Source: Prauserella flavalba
GTDB taxonomy: Bacteria > Actinomycetota > Actinomycetes > Mycobacteriales > Pseudonocardiaceae
DNA length: 64,000 nucleotides
NCBI RefSeq assembly: GCF_003202235.1
Contig: NZ_MASU01000009.1
Span: forward strand, 126,501-190,500
Direction: 5' to 3'
Numbering within the stretch: the first letter of the stretch is position 1; each line of letters begins with the position of its first letter. This document shows, piece by piece, positions 27,541 through 35,455 of this stretch. The position numbers were made by a program, and so were the translations under genes. The notes beneath the pieces are model-generated. The model saw only the letters and a program-made list of their open reading frames with translations, had not been told where the DNA came from and searched no databases.

Positions 27541-29244
27541 TCAGGCGCGGATGTGGAAGATTCCCCACGCGAGGTTGCCCGCACGACCGCCTTCGACCCA
27601 GTTCTTCAGTCCGATCTTCATCCGTGTCAGATATTCCGTACTAACGCTGCCGGAGAGGTCGTCGTTACGTCGCTCGGTCTCCTCGAGCACCCGCCCGTAG
27701 TGGGTGGCGAGCTGCGGGGTGTGGTCCTCGAAGTGGACCGAGGACATGCCGAGCCGGTTCAGTTCGCGCCGGTAGAACGACGGCGAGCCCATCGAGTCCA
27801 GGTGGAGCCGGTCCAGGATCGGCCGAAGTGCCGCCTTCTCGCAGCCGTCGGAGGCCATCGGGTCGGTGAAAATGAACTGACCCTTCGGCTTGAGGACCCT
27901 GGTCACCTCCTGGAGGACGCGGATCCGGTCGCCGCTGTGCAGCATCGCGTCCTGCGACCACACGACGTCGAACTCGTTGTCCTCGAACGGCAGGTCCTCG
28001 AACGAGCCGTCGACCACGTCGATCAAATGCCCGAGCCCCTGCTCCTCGCTGTACCGCCGGTTGCGCTCGTTCTCGACCTCGCTGAGGTTGAGACACGTCA
28101 CCGCGCAGCCGTAGGTGGCGGCGAGGTAGCGCGCGGCGCCACCGTATCCCGAACCGATGTCGAGCACGCGCATGCCCTCGGTGAGGCCCAGCTTGCCCGC
28201 CATCCGCTCCACCGTGCGCCTGCTCGCCGGGGCGATCTCCTCGCCGGGCGAGTCGTAGAGCCCGACGTGGATGTCCTCCCCGCCCCAGATGTGGAAGTAG
28301 AAGTTGTCCGCGTCGCCCGAGTTGTAGTAGTCGCGCGCCACGTTCACCGCGGCCGAGTAGTTGCGGGTGTCCTCGTCGGCCTCCAGGTACCGCTTCTCGG
28401 CGACGTGGATGAAGAAGTCCGGGTCGTCCGCGGTGAAGGTCTCCTGGAAGTCGCCGTAGGTCTCCACGCGCTGGAACCCGACCTCGCGCAGCAGGCGGCG
28501 CGTGTAGTCCTTGCGCAGCGGGAACATGTTGAGGTGGTATTGCGAGCTGTCCGGGAACTGGTAACGGAACCGCGCGAGACCCTCGTCGACGTACTCCGGC
28601 TCCGCCGTCACCTCCTCGCCGCAGTAGTAGTACGTGTGCTTGCTGCTGAACCCACTGTCCAGAATGGAGTCGTAGTTGCGCTGGTCGAGGATCAGCACGC
28701 CGTCGTGCTTGAGCACGGCGTAGAACTCGGCGAGCGCCTTGCGCCGGTCGCGTTCGGAGAACAGGTGCGTGAACGAGTTCCCCAGGCACACCACGGCGTC
28801 GAACTCCCCGTGCACGTCGCGGTTGAGCCAGCGCCAGTCGGCGTGCACCACCCGCAGGATGTGCCCGCCGTACTCGAGCCCGTTCTCGAACGCCTTCGCC
28901 AGCATCTCGGCGCTGCCGTCGACGCTGACCGTGTCGAAGCCCTCCTCGACGAGCCGCACCGAGTGGAAGCCCGTGCCGGTGGCCACGTCGAGCACCGACT
29001 TGACGCCACGTGACTTGAGCAGGTCGACGAAGAAGCTGCCCTCGCTCTCGTAGCGTTTGCGCCAGTCGATCAGGTCGTCCCACTTCTCGACGAAGCCCTT
29101 GACGTACTCGTTGGTGTAGTGGTCGGTCTCGCGCACGGTCAACGGATCGGCACCGAACTCCTGCGCGGGGTGCGCCTCCACCCGGCTTCTCTCCGCGGTG
29201 CCAGCCGGGTCCAGGTCCGTCCGGCCGGCCGTCGATTCCGTCAT
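27541..29244 (-). CDS. Fused glycine/sarcosine and dimethylglycine N-methyltransferase (betaine synthesis)
   Basis: 567 residues carrying two complete SAM-methyltransferase domains. The N-terminal half (about 35-290) has YVKGFVEKWDDLIDWRKRYESEG, the SAM motif VLDVATGTGFHSV and CLGNSFTHLF as in glycine/sarcosine methyltransferase. The C-terminal half (about 300-567) has NFYFHIWGGEDIHVGLYDSPGEEI, VLDIGSGYGGAARYLA and FEDNEFDVVWSQDAMLHS as in sarcosine/dimethylglycine methyltransferase. The same fusion is known from halophilic actinomycetes such as Actinopolyspora. Together the halves turn glycine into glycine betaine with three SAM. AGGAGG precedes ATG 29244, and metK, adoK, metH and ahcY follow in one operon. 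Confidence 0.93.
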   Translation of the reverse strand: MTESTAGRTDLDPAGTAERSRVEAHPAQEFGADPLTVRETDHYTNEYVKGFVEKWDDLIDWRKRYESEGSFFVDLLKSRGVKSVLDVATGTGFHSVRLVEEGFDTVSVDGSAEMLAKAFENGLEYGGHILRVVHADWRWLNRDVHGEFDAVVCLGNSFTHLFSERDRRKALAEFYAVLKHDGVLILDQRNYDSILDSGFSSKHTYYYCGEEVTAEPEYVDEGLARFRYQFPDSSQYHLNMFPLRKDYTRRLLREVGFQRVETYGDFQETFTADDPDFFIHVAEKRYLEADEDTRNYSAAVNVARDYYNSGDADNFYFHIWGGEDIHVGLYDSPGEEIAPASRRTVERMAGKLGLTEGMRVLDIGSGYGGAARYLAATYGCAVTCLNLSEVENERNRRYSEEQGLGHLIDVVDGSFEDLPFEDNEFDVVWSQDAMLHSGDRIRVLQEVTRVLKPKGQFIFTDPMASDGCEKAALRPILDRLHLDSMGSPSFYRRELNRLGMSSVHFEDHTPQLATHYGRVLEETERRNDDLSGSVSTEYLTRMKIGLKNWVEGGRAGNLAWGIFHIRA

Positions 29245-30083
29245 GCGCGCTGCCTCCTAGGTCACGGCTCGCTTCGAAAATTGTCGGAAAAAGGGCGCAC
29301 GAAATTGAGCAGGCCGGACCGGCAAATCGCCGTCAGTCCCGATATCGACCCGCGGCGCGCAGTGAGCGCAGCCAGGCACCGGGTCCGTCCGGACCCGTTC
29401 CCTTCACCCCGACTCGGCGGGATTGCAGCACATCGGCGCTGATCTGAGCAAACCGCCTGAACTCAATCTATTGATCAGGAGCACGCACGATCAATGCGTC
29501 GTTTGCGTGACGTGCGTTTTCACCCCATGTATAACGCCGAGGCACGCATTCCGTACCGGTGGGCGCTGCGCGCACATGGCGCCCCGGACGTCCCGGAACC
29601 GGTATACCGAGTGGTAGAGGCATTGCGCGGGCAGACGGTGGCGAGCCCCTTGACAGTGCCGCCAAGCGGTTTGTGCGCCACGTAACAGAACAACCCGTTT
29701 GGAGCAGTCGAAGCTACTCAAGGTTGCCCTGGGTCGACATTCGGCGGGATTTCTAGTCCACGCGCCTGACAAGTACCCGGCCGGTCGAGTTCGTAGCGTA
29801 TTCAGCAACAGGTTGCGTAATGATCAACGACCCACGCCGCGTCCACCGCGGGTACCGGGGCGGGCACCGAAGGTGTACCCCCGGGACCGTGCTCTCAATC
29901 ACCGGCAAGCCGGCGCGCGCCCCGCGAATGCGCGCGATGACCGGCGGCACCGTGTTTTCCGGGGTACTCACGGGGAAATCGGCACATCGGAACCGCACAC
30001 CAGCACCGGAGGCTTTCCCAGAACCTCCGGATCGCCCCCGGCGGAAAGCGCTCGAGAAAAAGGGCAGCCCGGCCGCACGCGAA
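29245..30083. other. Long intergenic region upstream of the betaine operon
   Basis: About 840 bases with no convincing gene on either strand. It should hold the betaine-operon promoter near 29245-29500, where AT-rich patches occur (for example GAAAATTGTCGGAAAAAGG near 29276) together with an imperfect inverted pair TTGATCAGG...GATCAA around 29470-29493. No SAM or SAH riboswitch core was recognised. An osmolarity-responsive site is expected from gene content but cannot be pointed to. Confidence 0.4.
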
Positions 30084-30142
30084 TCCGCAGTGAAGGCCAC
30101 CTTCACTGCGTTGAACGCAGTGAAGGTGGCCTTCACTGCGGA
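30084..30142. repeat. Palindromic repeat copy 4, supplying the phosphodiesterase stop codon
   Basis: Perfect 27-base arms (30084-30110 and 30116-30142, containing GCAGTGAAGGCCACCTTCAC) around loop TTGAA. The right arm overlaps the end of the leftward phosphodiesterase-like gene. On the minus strand the arm reads CCG CAG TGA AGG, giving its last two codons and stop. Likely terminator. Confidence 0.85.
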
Positions 30143-31401
30143 CGGGACGCGAAGGGCTCCAAGCGGGCCGTGCCGTCGTAGCCGCCCTCTGGCGCGGGCA
30201 GACCGAACAATGCGCCCACCGTCGGCGCCACGTCGACGGTGCGTGCCTGCGCCGCCGAGGTGACCCCCGCACGCACCGAGGGATGTCCGCCCGCGACGAA
30301 AAACGGGATCGGCTCCGTCGCCGGATGGCCGTGGTTGCCGGGAATCGGGTTGGACCACACCGTGGGGTCGGTGAACCGCCAGCCCGCGCGGCAGAACACC
30401 ACGAGGTCGCCCGCCTCCGGCCCGAGCCGCAGCTCCGGCGGCGCGTGCGCCGACAGCACGCCCTCGGTGCCGAGCGCGAGCGCGCGCAGCCGTGCCACCG
30501 CGGCGGGACGTTCCGCCTCGGGACCGGTGAAGGCGAGCAGGTCCGCGCCGCCGTTCTGCGCGATCTCCACCTTGCCCGCGAGCGCCGGGTCATTGTCCAC
30601 ACGCGACCGCAGCGAGACCACGCGATGCGGCAGTGACCAGTCCATCGAATGGTCGGCGAGCACCACGAGCACGCTCGAGAGCCACCGTCCGCTGCCCTTC
30701 AGCTCCGTGACGAACCGGCCCACCTGCAGGTCCGCCGACCACAGCGCCGCGGTGCGGGCCGCGCGCAGCGTAGTGCCGGTGAGGTCGGCGTGGCCGACGC
30801 GGTCGACGTCGCCGAAGTTGGCGAACACGAGGTCCGGATCGGACTCGCCGACCATCGCGAGCAGCGCGTCCACGGTCGCGAGGTCGGGCGCGTGGCCGGT
30901 GACCGGCAGGATCGGAAACGGCTCCCAGCGCACGCTCGCGCGCTCACCGAAGATGCCGTAGAGGTACTCCTTGCTCAGCACGCTGCCGGTGACCCGCCCC
31001 GTGGCGGCGAGCCGGTCGAGCAGGGTCGGCGCACGCAGGTCGGCGGGCTGGTCGAGGGTGCGCACGCGGCGGTGCGCCTGGTCGTAGACCGAGTTCGCGG
31101 GCACGCCGGTGCGGTCGGACCGCATCCCGGTCATCATCATCACGTGGTTGGGGATCGTCTCGGCCACGGCCAGTGAGCGCGCGGCGGGGAAGTTCGTCCC
31201 GTTCGCCCGCAGCTCGTGCAGGTTCGGGGTCAGCACCGGGTCGATCTCGTCGGCCCTCAGCCCGTCCACCACGAGTACGTACACCCGCAACGCGCGCGGT
31301 CCCGGCTCCGCCCGCGCGGTGCCGGCCGCGGCCGAGAGCACCACGGTGGCGCCCGTGCCCGCGGCGACGCGGAGAAACCGCCTGCGCGACAGCCCGGTCA
31401 T
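30133..31401 (-). CDS. Tat-exported type I phosphodiesterase / nucleotide pyrophosphatase-family protein
   Basis: 422 residues. MTGLSRRRFLRVAAGTGATVVLSAAAGTARA is a twin-arginine signal with an A-x-A site. The alkaline-phosphatase-superfamily metal site is complete: LVVDGLRADEI, the Thr nucleophile in AETIPNHVMMMTGM, FANFGDVDRVGHAD, VLADHSMD and PGNHGHP. This combination is characteristic of the NPP/phosphodiesterase branch, not sulfatases (no Cys/Ser-x-Pro-x-Arg). Coupled by ATGA to the PhoD gene upstream, so a secreted phosphate-scavenging pair is likely. A palindromic repeat forms the 3' end. Confidence 0.85.
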   Translation of the reverse strand: MTGLSRRRFLRVAAGTGATVVLSAAAGTARAEPGPRALRVYVLVVDGLRADEIDPVLTPNLHELRANGTNFPAARSLAVAETIPNHVMMMTGMRSDRTGVPANSVYDQAHRRVRTLDQPADLRAPTLLDRLAATGRVTGSVLSKEYLYGIFGERASVRWEPFPILPVTGHAPDLATVDALLAMVGESDPDLVFANFGDVDRVGHADLTGTTLRAARTAALWSADLQVGRFVTELKGSGRWLSSVLVVLADHSMDWSLPHRVVSLRSRVDNDPALAGKVEIAQNGGADLLAFTGPEAERPAAVARLRALALGTEGVLSAHAPPELRLGPEAGDLVVFCRAGWRFTDPTVWSNPIPGNHGHPATEPIPFFVAGGHPSVRAGVTSAAQARTVDVAPTVGALFGLPAPEGGYDGTARLEPFASRPQ

Positions 31402-33026
31402 CGCAGGGCCTCCCCGGTCCTCGCGACCCGCTGTGTGCCCGCGGGCACCGCGAAGGAGACCGAGTGCGCGGCGGGGCTCGCCGGGTCGGTGCGGTCCGCG
31501 AGTACGAACCAGTCCATCCGCACGGCCGCTGGAGTCACCTCCAGCACGGAGTAGCCGTGCGAGTCGAAGTCGAGGTACCGCACGTGCGGGTTGTTGAGCC
31601 GGATCGCCGACTCCACCGCGAGCGAGCCCGTGCGCGGCGGCACCCCGAGGATCTCGTCGAGGTTGTCGCTCGTCACGGAGGTGCAGACGAGCTCGGCGCC
31701 CACCGACTCGCGGGTGAGCGGGTAGGTCAGCGGATCGGCGGGCAGCTCCGCGGCCCACGCGGAGTGGATGTCGCCGGTGAGGAACACGGTGTCGCGCACG
31801 CCGTGGTCGCGCAGCACGCCGAGCACGCGGGCGCGGTCGGCGGTGTAGCCGTCCCACTGGTCGACGTTGTAGGGCGGACCGAGCAACGGCCCGAGCAGCC
31901 GCGAGAGCGCGTCGAGCTCGCGGGGAGCCAGCGTGGACGGGAAGCGCACCGGCGCGATCATCACGGGATTGCCGACGAGCTTCCACTGCGCGCTCGCGGT
32001 GACCAGGCCGGAGGTCAGCCAGCTCAGCTGCTCCGCGCCCGCGATGGTGCGCTCCGGGTCGCCGATGGCGGGGTCGAACGGATGCGCCGCCTGCCTGCTG
32101 CGGTAGGTCCGCAGGTCGAGCATCGACAGCTCGGCGAGCGTGCCGAAGGCCAGCCTGCGGTAGAGCCTCCCGCCCGGTTCGTAGCGCACCGGCATCCACT
32201 CGGCGTAGGCCTGCTGTGCCGCGGCACGGCGGGCGGTCCAGGTTCCCTCCGTGCCCTCGGTGTGGTTCTCCGCGCCGCCCGACCACGCGTCGTTGGCGGA
32301 CTCGTGGTCGTCCCACGTCACCGCGAACGGCACGCGCGCGTGCAGCGCCCGCAGGTCCGGGTCCGACTTGTACTGCGCGTGCCTGCGGCGGTAGTGCTCC
32401 AGCGTCGTCATCTCGACCGGTGGGTCGTGTGGGCGGACCGCGTCGTCCTCGGCGCCGTACTCGTAGAGGTAGTCCCCGAGATGCACCACGAGGTCGAGGT
32501 CGTCGCGCTGCGCCAGGTGGCGGTAGGCGGCGAAGTGGCCGGCCTGCAGGTTGGAGCACGAGACGACGCCGAACCGGAGCCGCTCGACGACGGCTCCGGC
32601 GGCGGGCGCGGTCCGCGTGCGGCCTGCCGGCGAGGCCACGCCGGCGACGGCGAAGCGGTACCAGTACCAGGTGGCGGGCTCCAGCCCGGCGACGTCGGCC
32701 TTGACGGTGTGGTCGCGGGCCGGCCCCGTGGTGACGGCTCCCCGGGCGGCCACGCTCGTGAACGCCTCGTCGCGCGCGACCTCCCACGTGACGGTGACGT
32801 CGGGGCCGAGCCCCGAGCCGGGCACGGCCTCCGGGACCGGCGTGACCCTGGTCCACAGGAGCACGCCCCCGGGCAGCGGATCTCCCGAGGCGACCCCGTG
32901 TGCGAACGGGCCCGCCTCCTGGGCCGCCGCTGTCGGACCGAACATTCCGGCGCCGGCGACCGCGGCCAGCGCACCCCCGGCGCGGAACATGGCGCGCCTG
33001 CTGAGCGAGTTCACGCGGGCACACAT
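31398..33026 (-). CDS. Tat-exported PhoD-like alkaline phosphatase
   Basis: About 542 residues. A twin-arginine signal (NSLSRRAMFRAGGALAAVAGAGMFG) leads into the PhoD N-terminal domain (FAHGVASGDPLPGGVLLWTRVTP, ATWYWYRF) and the metallophosphatase core RFGVVSCSNLQAGHFAAYRHLAQRDDLDLVVHLGDYLYEYG, VTWDDHESAND and FLTGDIHSAW. PhoD uses Ca/Fe to hydrolyse phosphodiesters and monoesters outside the cell. The start is uncertain: GTG 33041, ATG 33026 and GTG 33014 are all in frame. A PhoB/PhoP box was not recognised upstream. Confidence 0.9.
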   Translation of the reverse strand: MCARVNSLSRRAMFRAGGALAAVAGAGMFGPTAAAQEAGPFAHGVASGDPLPGGVLLWTRVTPVPEAVPGSGLGPDVTVTWEVARDEAFTSVAARGAVTTGPARDHTVKADVAGLEPATWYWYRFAVAGVASPAGRTRTAPAAGAVVERLRFGVVSCSNLQAGHFAAYRHLAQRDDLDLVVHLGDYLYEYGAEDDAVRPHDPPVEMTTLEHYRRRHAQYKSDPDLRALHARVPFAVTWDDHESANDAWSGGAENHTEGTEGTWTARRAAAQQAYAEWMPVRYEPGGRLYRRLAFGTLAELSMLDLRTYRSRQAAHPFDPAIGDPERTIAGAEQLSWLTSGLVTASAQWKLVGNPVMIAPVRFPSTLAPRELDALSRLLGPLLGPPYNVDQWDGYTADRARVLGVLRDHGVRDTVFLTGDIHSAWAAELPADPLTYPLTRESVGAELVCTSVTSDNLDEILGVPPRTGSLAVESAIRLNNPHVRYLDFDSHGYSVLEVTPAAVRMDWFVLADRTDPASPAAHSVSFAVPAGTQRVARTGEALR

Positions 33027-33215
33027 TTCACGAATCGTCACGAGTTGTCACTACTGCTCAGTAGCTGTTCAGCAGAACTTCAGCTGGATGGCCTAAACAG
33101 GAAGTGTGCGGAAGCGCGAGCCAGCTTGATCGGCCGTTATTCCTATGTAACGATCGGGCTGTTTTTCACTGAAATGGGCCAAAAGCGGGTGAAGTATTCG
33201 GGCGTGGGAGTCGGT

Positions 33216-34904
33216 GTGAGCCAGGTTCGCTTCGCGTTCCAGCCGCTGTACAGCCTGCACACCGGTGGGGTCGTGGCGGTCGAGGCACTGGCCCGTCCCG
33301 CATCCGGAGGCGTCGGCGACCTGCTCGGCTCAGCCCTGCGCCGGGGCAGGCTGGTCGAGGTGGACGTCGGGCTCGCCGCCCGCGCCGTGCTCGACGAGGC
33401 ACCGCACGCGACCCTTCTCCCCCTGCATCTCAACGTGACGGCGCTCACTGCCGCCGCGCCCAAACCGGCACTGCAGCCGCTCTTCGACGCGCTCGGCGAG
33501 ACCAGCCGCAGGCCCCGCGAGATCGTCCTGGAGATCGGCCCGCCCTTCCACGGCATCGCGCCCGCCGCCCTGCTCGCCGGGATGGCCCGGCTCGGCGAGC
33601 TCGGCTTCCGGCTGGCCTTCGACGGCCTGGGCGCGGGTGATCTTCCCCTCAATCTGCTCGCCGAGTCGCGGGTGGATCTCGTGAAACTGGACCGCACGAC
33701 CCTGCGCCGCCTCCCGGACGACCCGGCGACGGTCGCGCTCGTCGAGTCGCTCGTCCACTTCGCCGCCCGCACCGACCTCAGGCTCGTCGCCACGGGCATC
33801 GAGACCGAGGACCAGCTCAACACCGTTCGCAGGCTCGGTATCAGGGTCGTGCAGGGCAACCTCTTCGCCCCGGCGCGCGGCGGCATGGCACCGATGGGCG
33901 CGGCGACGCTGGCCACGCCCGACGGCCAGGAGGGCCCGCCGTCGTTCACGCCGACGAGCGCGCCGACCGTGAAGCACTTCCTGCGGCCCGCCACGACCCT
34001 GCCCGCCGAGGCGACGTGCGAGGAGGTCCGCAACGTCCTCGTGGACAACGACGCCCCGACCGGCATCATCGGCCTCGACGAGCAGGGCCGTCCACAGTGG
34101 TCGATCGATCGCACGCGGTTCCTGCTCGCGGTCACGGGCCCGTTCGGTCACGCCCTGCACGCCAACCGCCCCGCCGAACGCCTCGCCGACGCGCCGCACG
34201 TGATCCGCCACGGAGCCGCCGCGCTGGAACTGCTCGACCTGGTCACCGACGCCGACTGGGACCGCACCGCCGACGACGTGGTGGTGATCGACGACGCGGG
34301 CCGCTGCCAGGGCGTGGTGCTGGTGCACGAGGTGGTGCGCGGGCTCGCCGACGCGAAGATCGAGGAGGCCGCCGCGCTCAACCCGCTGACGCGGCTGCCG
34401 GGCAGCGACTCGGTGGCCCGCGCCGTGGACCGCCGCATCGCCGCGGGGCAGCCGCTGGTGGTGGGCTGGCTGGACGTCGACTCCTTCAAGAAGGTCAACG
34501 ACACCGTGGGGTTCGCCGCCGGCGACGACCTGATCCGCGCGCTCGGCCGCAAGCTCACCGACCTCGCGACGAACCTCGGCGGTGTCACGGTGAGCCACGT
34601 GGGCGGCGACGACTTCCTCATCGCGTGCGACATCGACAAGATCACGACCGTGGCCGACGGGCTGCTGGACAGCCGGTGGTACGCGGAGGGGTTGCCGGTG
34701 ACGGTGTCGCTCGCGACGCTGGTGTGCGCGGGCTCGTCCGTGGCTTCGTACCGGGAGATCTCGCGCCTGCTCGCCCCGCTGAAGAAGCACGCCAAGGACG
34801 TGACCGGGTCGAGCTGGGTCAACAGCTGGCCCGGCACCGACCGCATCGAGGTGCTGCGGGGCATCAACTCGCAGCAGATGCCGAGGCAGCGCCCGGCAAG
34901 CTAG
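33216..34904 (+). CDS. EAL - CBS-like - GGDEF signalling protein
   Basis: About 562 residues from GTG 33216 (GGGAG five bases before it); ATG 33174 is an alternative. The EAL domain comes first (FAFQPLYSLHTGGVVAVEALARP, LHLNVT, LEIGPP, VDLVKLDR, TGIETEDQL). EALxR is intact, but the usual metal-binding DDFG motif reads DGLG, losing one Asp. A middle region (LPAEATCEEVRNVLVDNDAPTGIIGLDEQGRPQWSIDRTRF) resembles a CBS pair. The C-terminal GGDEF domain (NPLTRLPGSDSVARAV, GWLDVDSFKKVNDTVGFAAGDDLI) has GGDDF in place of GGDEF. No membrane segment. EAL-before-GGDEF with both motifs altered suggests a c-di-GMP sensor or weak enzyme. Confidence 0.85.
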   Translation: MSQVRFAFQPLYSLHTGGVVAVEALARPASGGVGDLLGSALRRGRLVEVDVGLAARAVLDEAPHATLLPLHLNVTALTAAAPKPALQPLFDALGETSRRPREIVLEIGPPFHGIAPAALLAGMARLGELGFRLAFDGLGAGDLPLNLLAESRVDLVKLDRTTLRRLPDDPATVALVESLVHFAARTDLRLVATGIETEDQLNTVRRLGIRVVQGNLFAPARGGMAPMGAATLATPDGQEGPPSFTPTSAPTVKHFLRPATTLPAEATCEEVRNVLVDNDAPTGIIGLDEQGRPQWSIDRTRFLLAVTGPFGHALHANRPAERLADAPHVIRHGAAALELLDLVTDADWDRTADDVVVIDDAGRCQGVVLVHEVVRGLADAKIEEAAALNPLTRLPGSDSVARAVDRRIAAGQPLVVGWLDVDSFKKVNDTVGFAAGDDLIRALGRKLTDLATNLGGVTVSHVGGDDFLIACDIDKITTVADGLLDSRWYAEGLPVTVSLATLVCAGSSVASYREISRLLAPLKKHAKDVTGSSWVNSWPGTDRIEVLRGINSQQMPRQRPAS

Positions 34905-34923
34905 CACCGCGCCGAGCCCGTCC

Positions 34924-34976
34924 GCAGTGAAGGCCACCTTGGCTGCGTTGAACGCAGTGAAGGTGGCCTTCACTGC
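34924..34976. repeat. Palindromic repeat copy 5, after the EAL-GGDEF gene
   Basis: Arms beginning GCAGTGAAGGCCACCTT (34924) and ending GGTGGCCTTCACTGC (34976) around the TTGAA loop. The left arm has GGCTGCG where a perfect pair needs CACTGCG. It begins 19 bases after the gene's stop, so it is probably the terminator. Confidence 0.8.
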
Positions 34977-34997
34977 AGCGATGTGGGACCCCGCGCG

Positions 34998-35112
34998 AAA
35001 AAGCGAGTGCCCCGGTGCTGCTGGGGGTTCAGCACCGGGGCACTCCTCACATGCCAGGGCGCCCTGGGGAGGGGGCTGTGGGCGCCCGGCAGGCCCGCAA
35101 ACGTGAAAGTCT
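34998..35112 (-). ncRNA. 6C RNA (actinobacterial small RNA), with intrinsic terminator
   Basis: On the minus strand two stem-loops with C-rich loops follow one another. The first has arms UGCC-GGGCGCCC / GGGCGCCC-UGGCA (35091-35080 and 35064-35052) enclosing a loop with CCCCC and CCCC. The second has perfect 16-base arms (35045-35030 and 35020-35005) enclosing a CCCCC loop, and runs directly into GCUUUUU (35003-34998), an intrinsic terminator. Paired hairpins with runs of about six C define 6C RNA, known throughout actinobacteria. The 5' end is uncertain; AT-rich promoter-like sequence lies at about 35105-35170. Small frames across it are not convincing genes. Confidence 0.72.
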
Positions 35113-35207
35113 TTACGTTCGCTTCATGTTTGAGCATACGCCATGCGTGCTCGTTTGCATAGGTTTTCATCACTGTGCATCGCCTTCGCGGGCCGCTAGA
35201 GTCGGGC

Positions 35208-35404
35208 GTGCTGGTGGTTCGCCCGGCCGTGCGGTCCGGCGAGGCAAGAGGGAACCTGGTGCGAGTCCAGGACTGCCCCCGCAGCGGTGAGCGGGAACGA
35301 CCGCCGTCATACGCACTGGGCACACGGTGCCTGGGAAGCGACGGCCAGTAGGAGCGCCGGAGATGTCCGGCCCGTGCCCGCGAGTCCGAATACCTGCCAC
35401 CGCC
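35208..35404 (+). promoter_or_regulatory. Cobalamin riboswitch upstream of metE
   Basis: Conserved elements occur in order: P1 left strand GGTGG, GAGGCAAGAGGGAACCTGGTGCGAGTCC, CCCCCGCAGCGG-TGAGCGGG, GGGAAGCGACGGCCAGTAGGA and GCCCGCGAGTCCGAATACCTGCC, closing with CCACC (35397-35401) for P1. These include the B12-box core. The element ends about 50 bases before the metE start. B12 should therefore switch metE off, leaving metH to work when the cofactor is available. Confidence 0.95.
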
Positions 35405-35455
35405 GCGCGCACCGCCGGTGCGCGCGTGCCAGCAACTGCTCGCGAGGAGAGAGCC

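Noticed and set aside
29245-30083. SAM or SAH riboswitch before the betaine operon
   Set aside because: The gene content made it worth looking for, but no conserved riboswitch core was found in the leader.
31173-34904. A 1243-codon open frame on the plus strand running through both phosphoesterase genes
   Set aside because: Only the part after about 33200 has protein-like sequence (EAL-GGDEF). The rest is Arg/Ala/Val-rich antisense of two well-supported genes.
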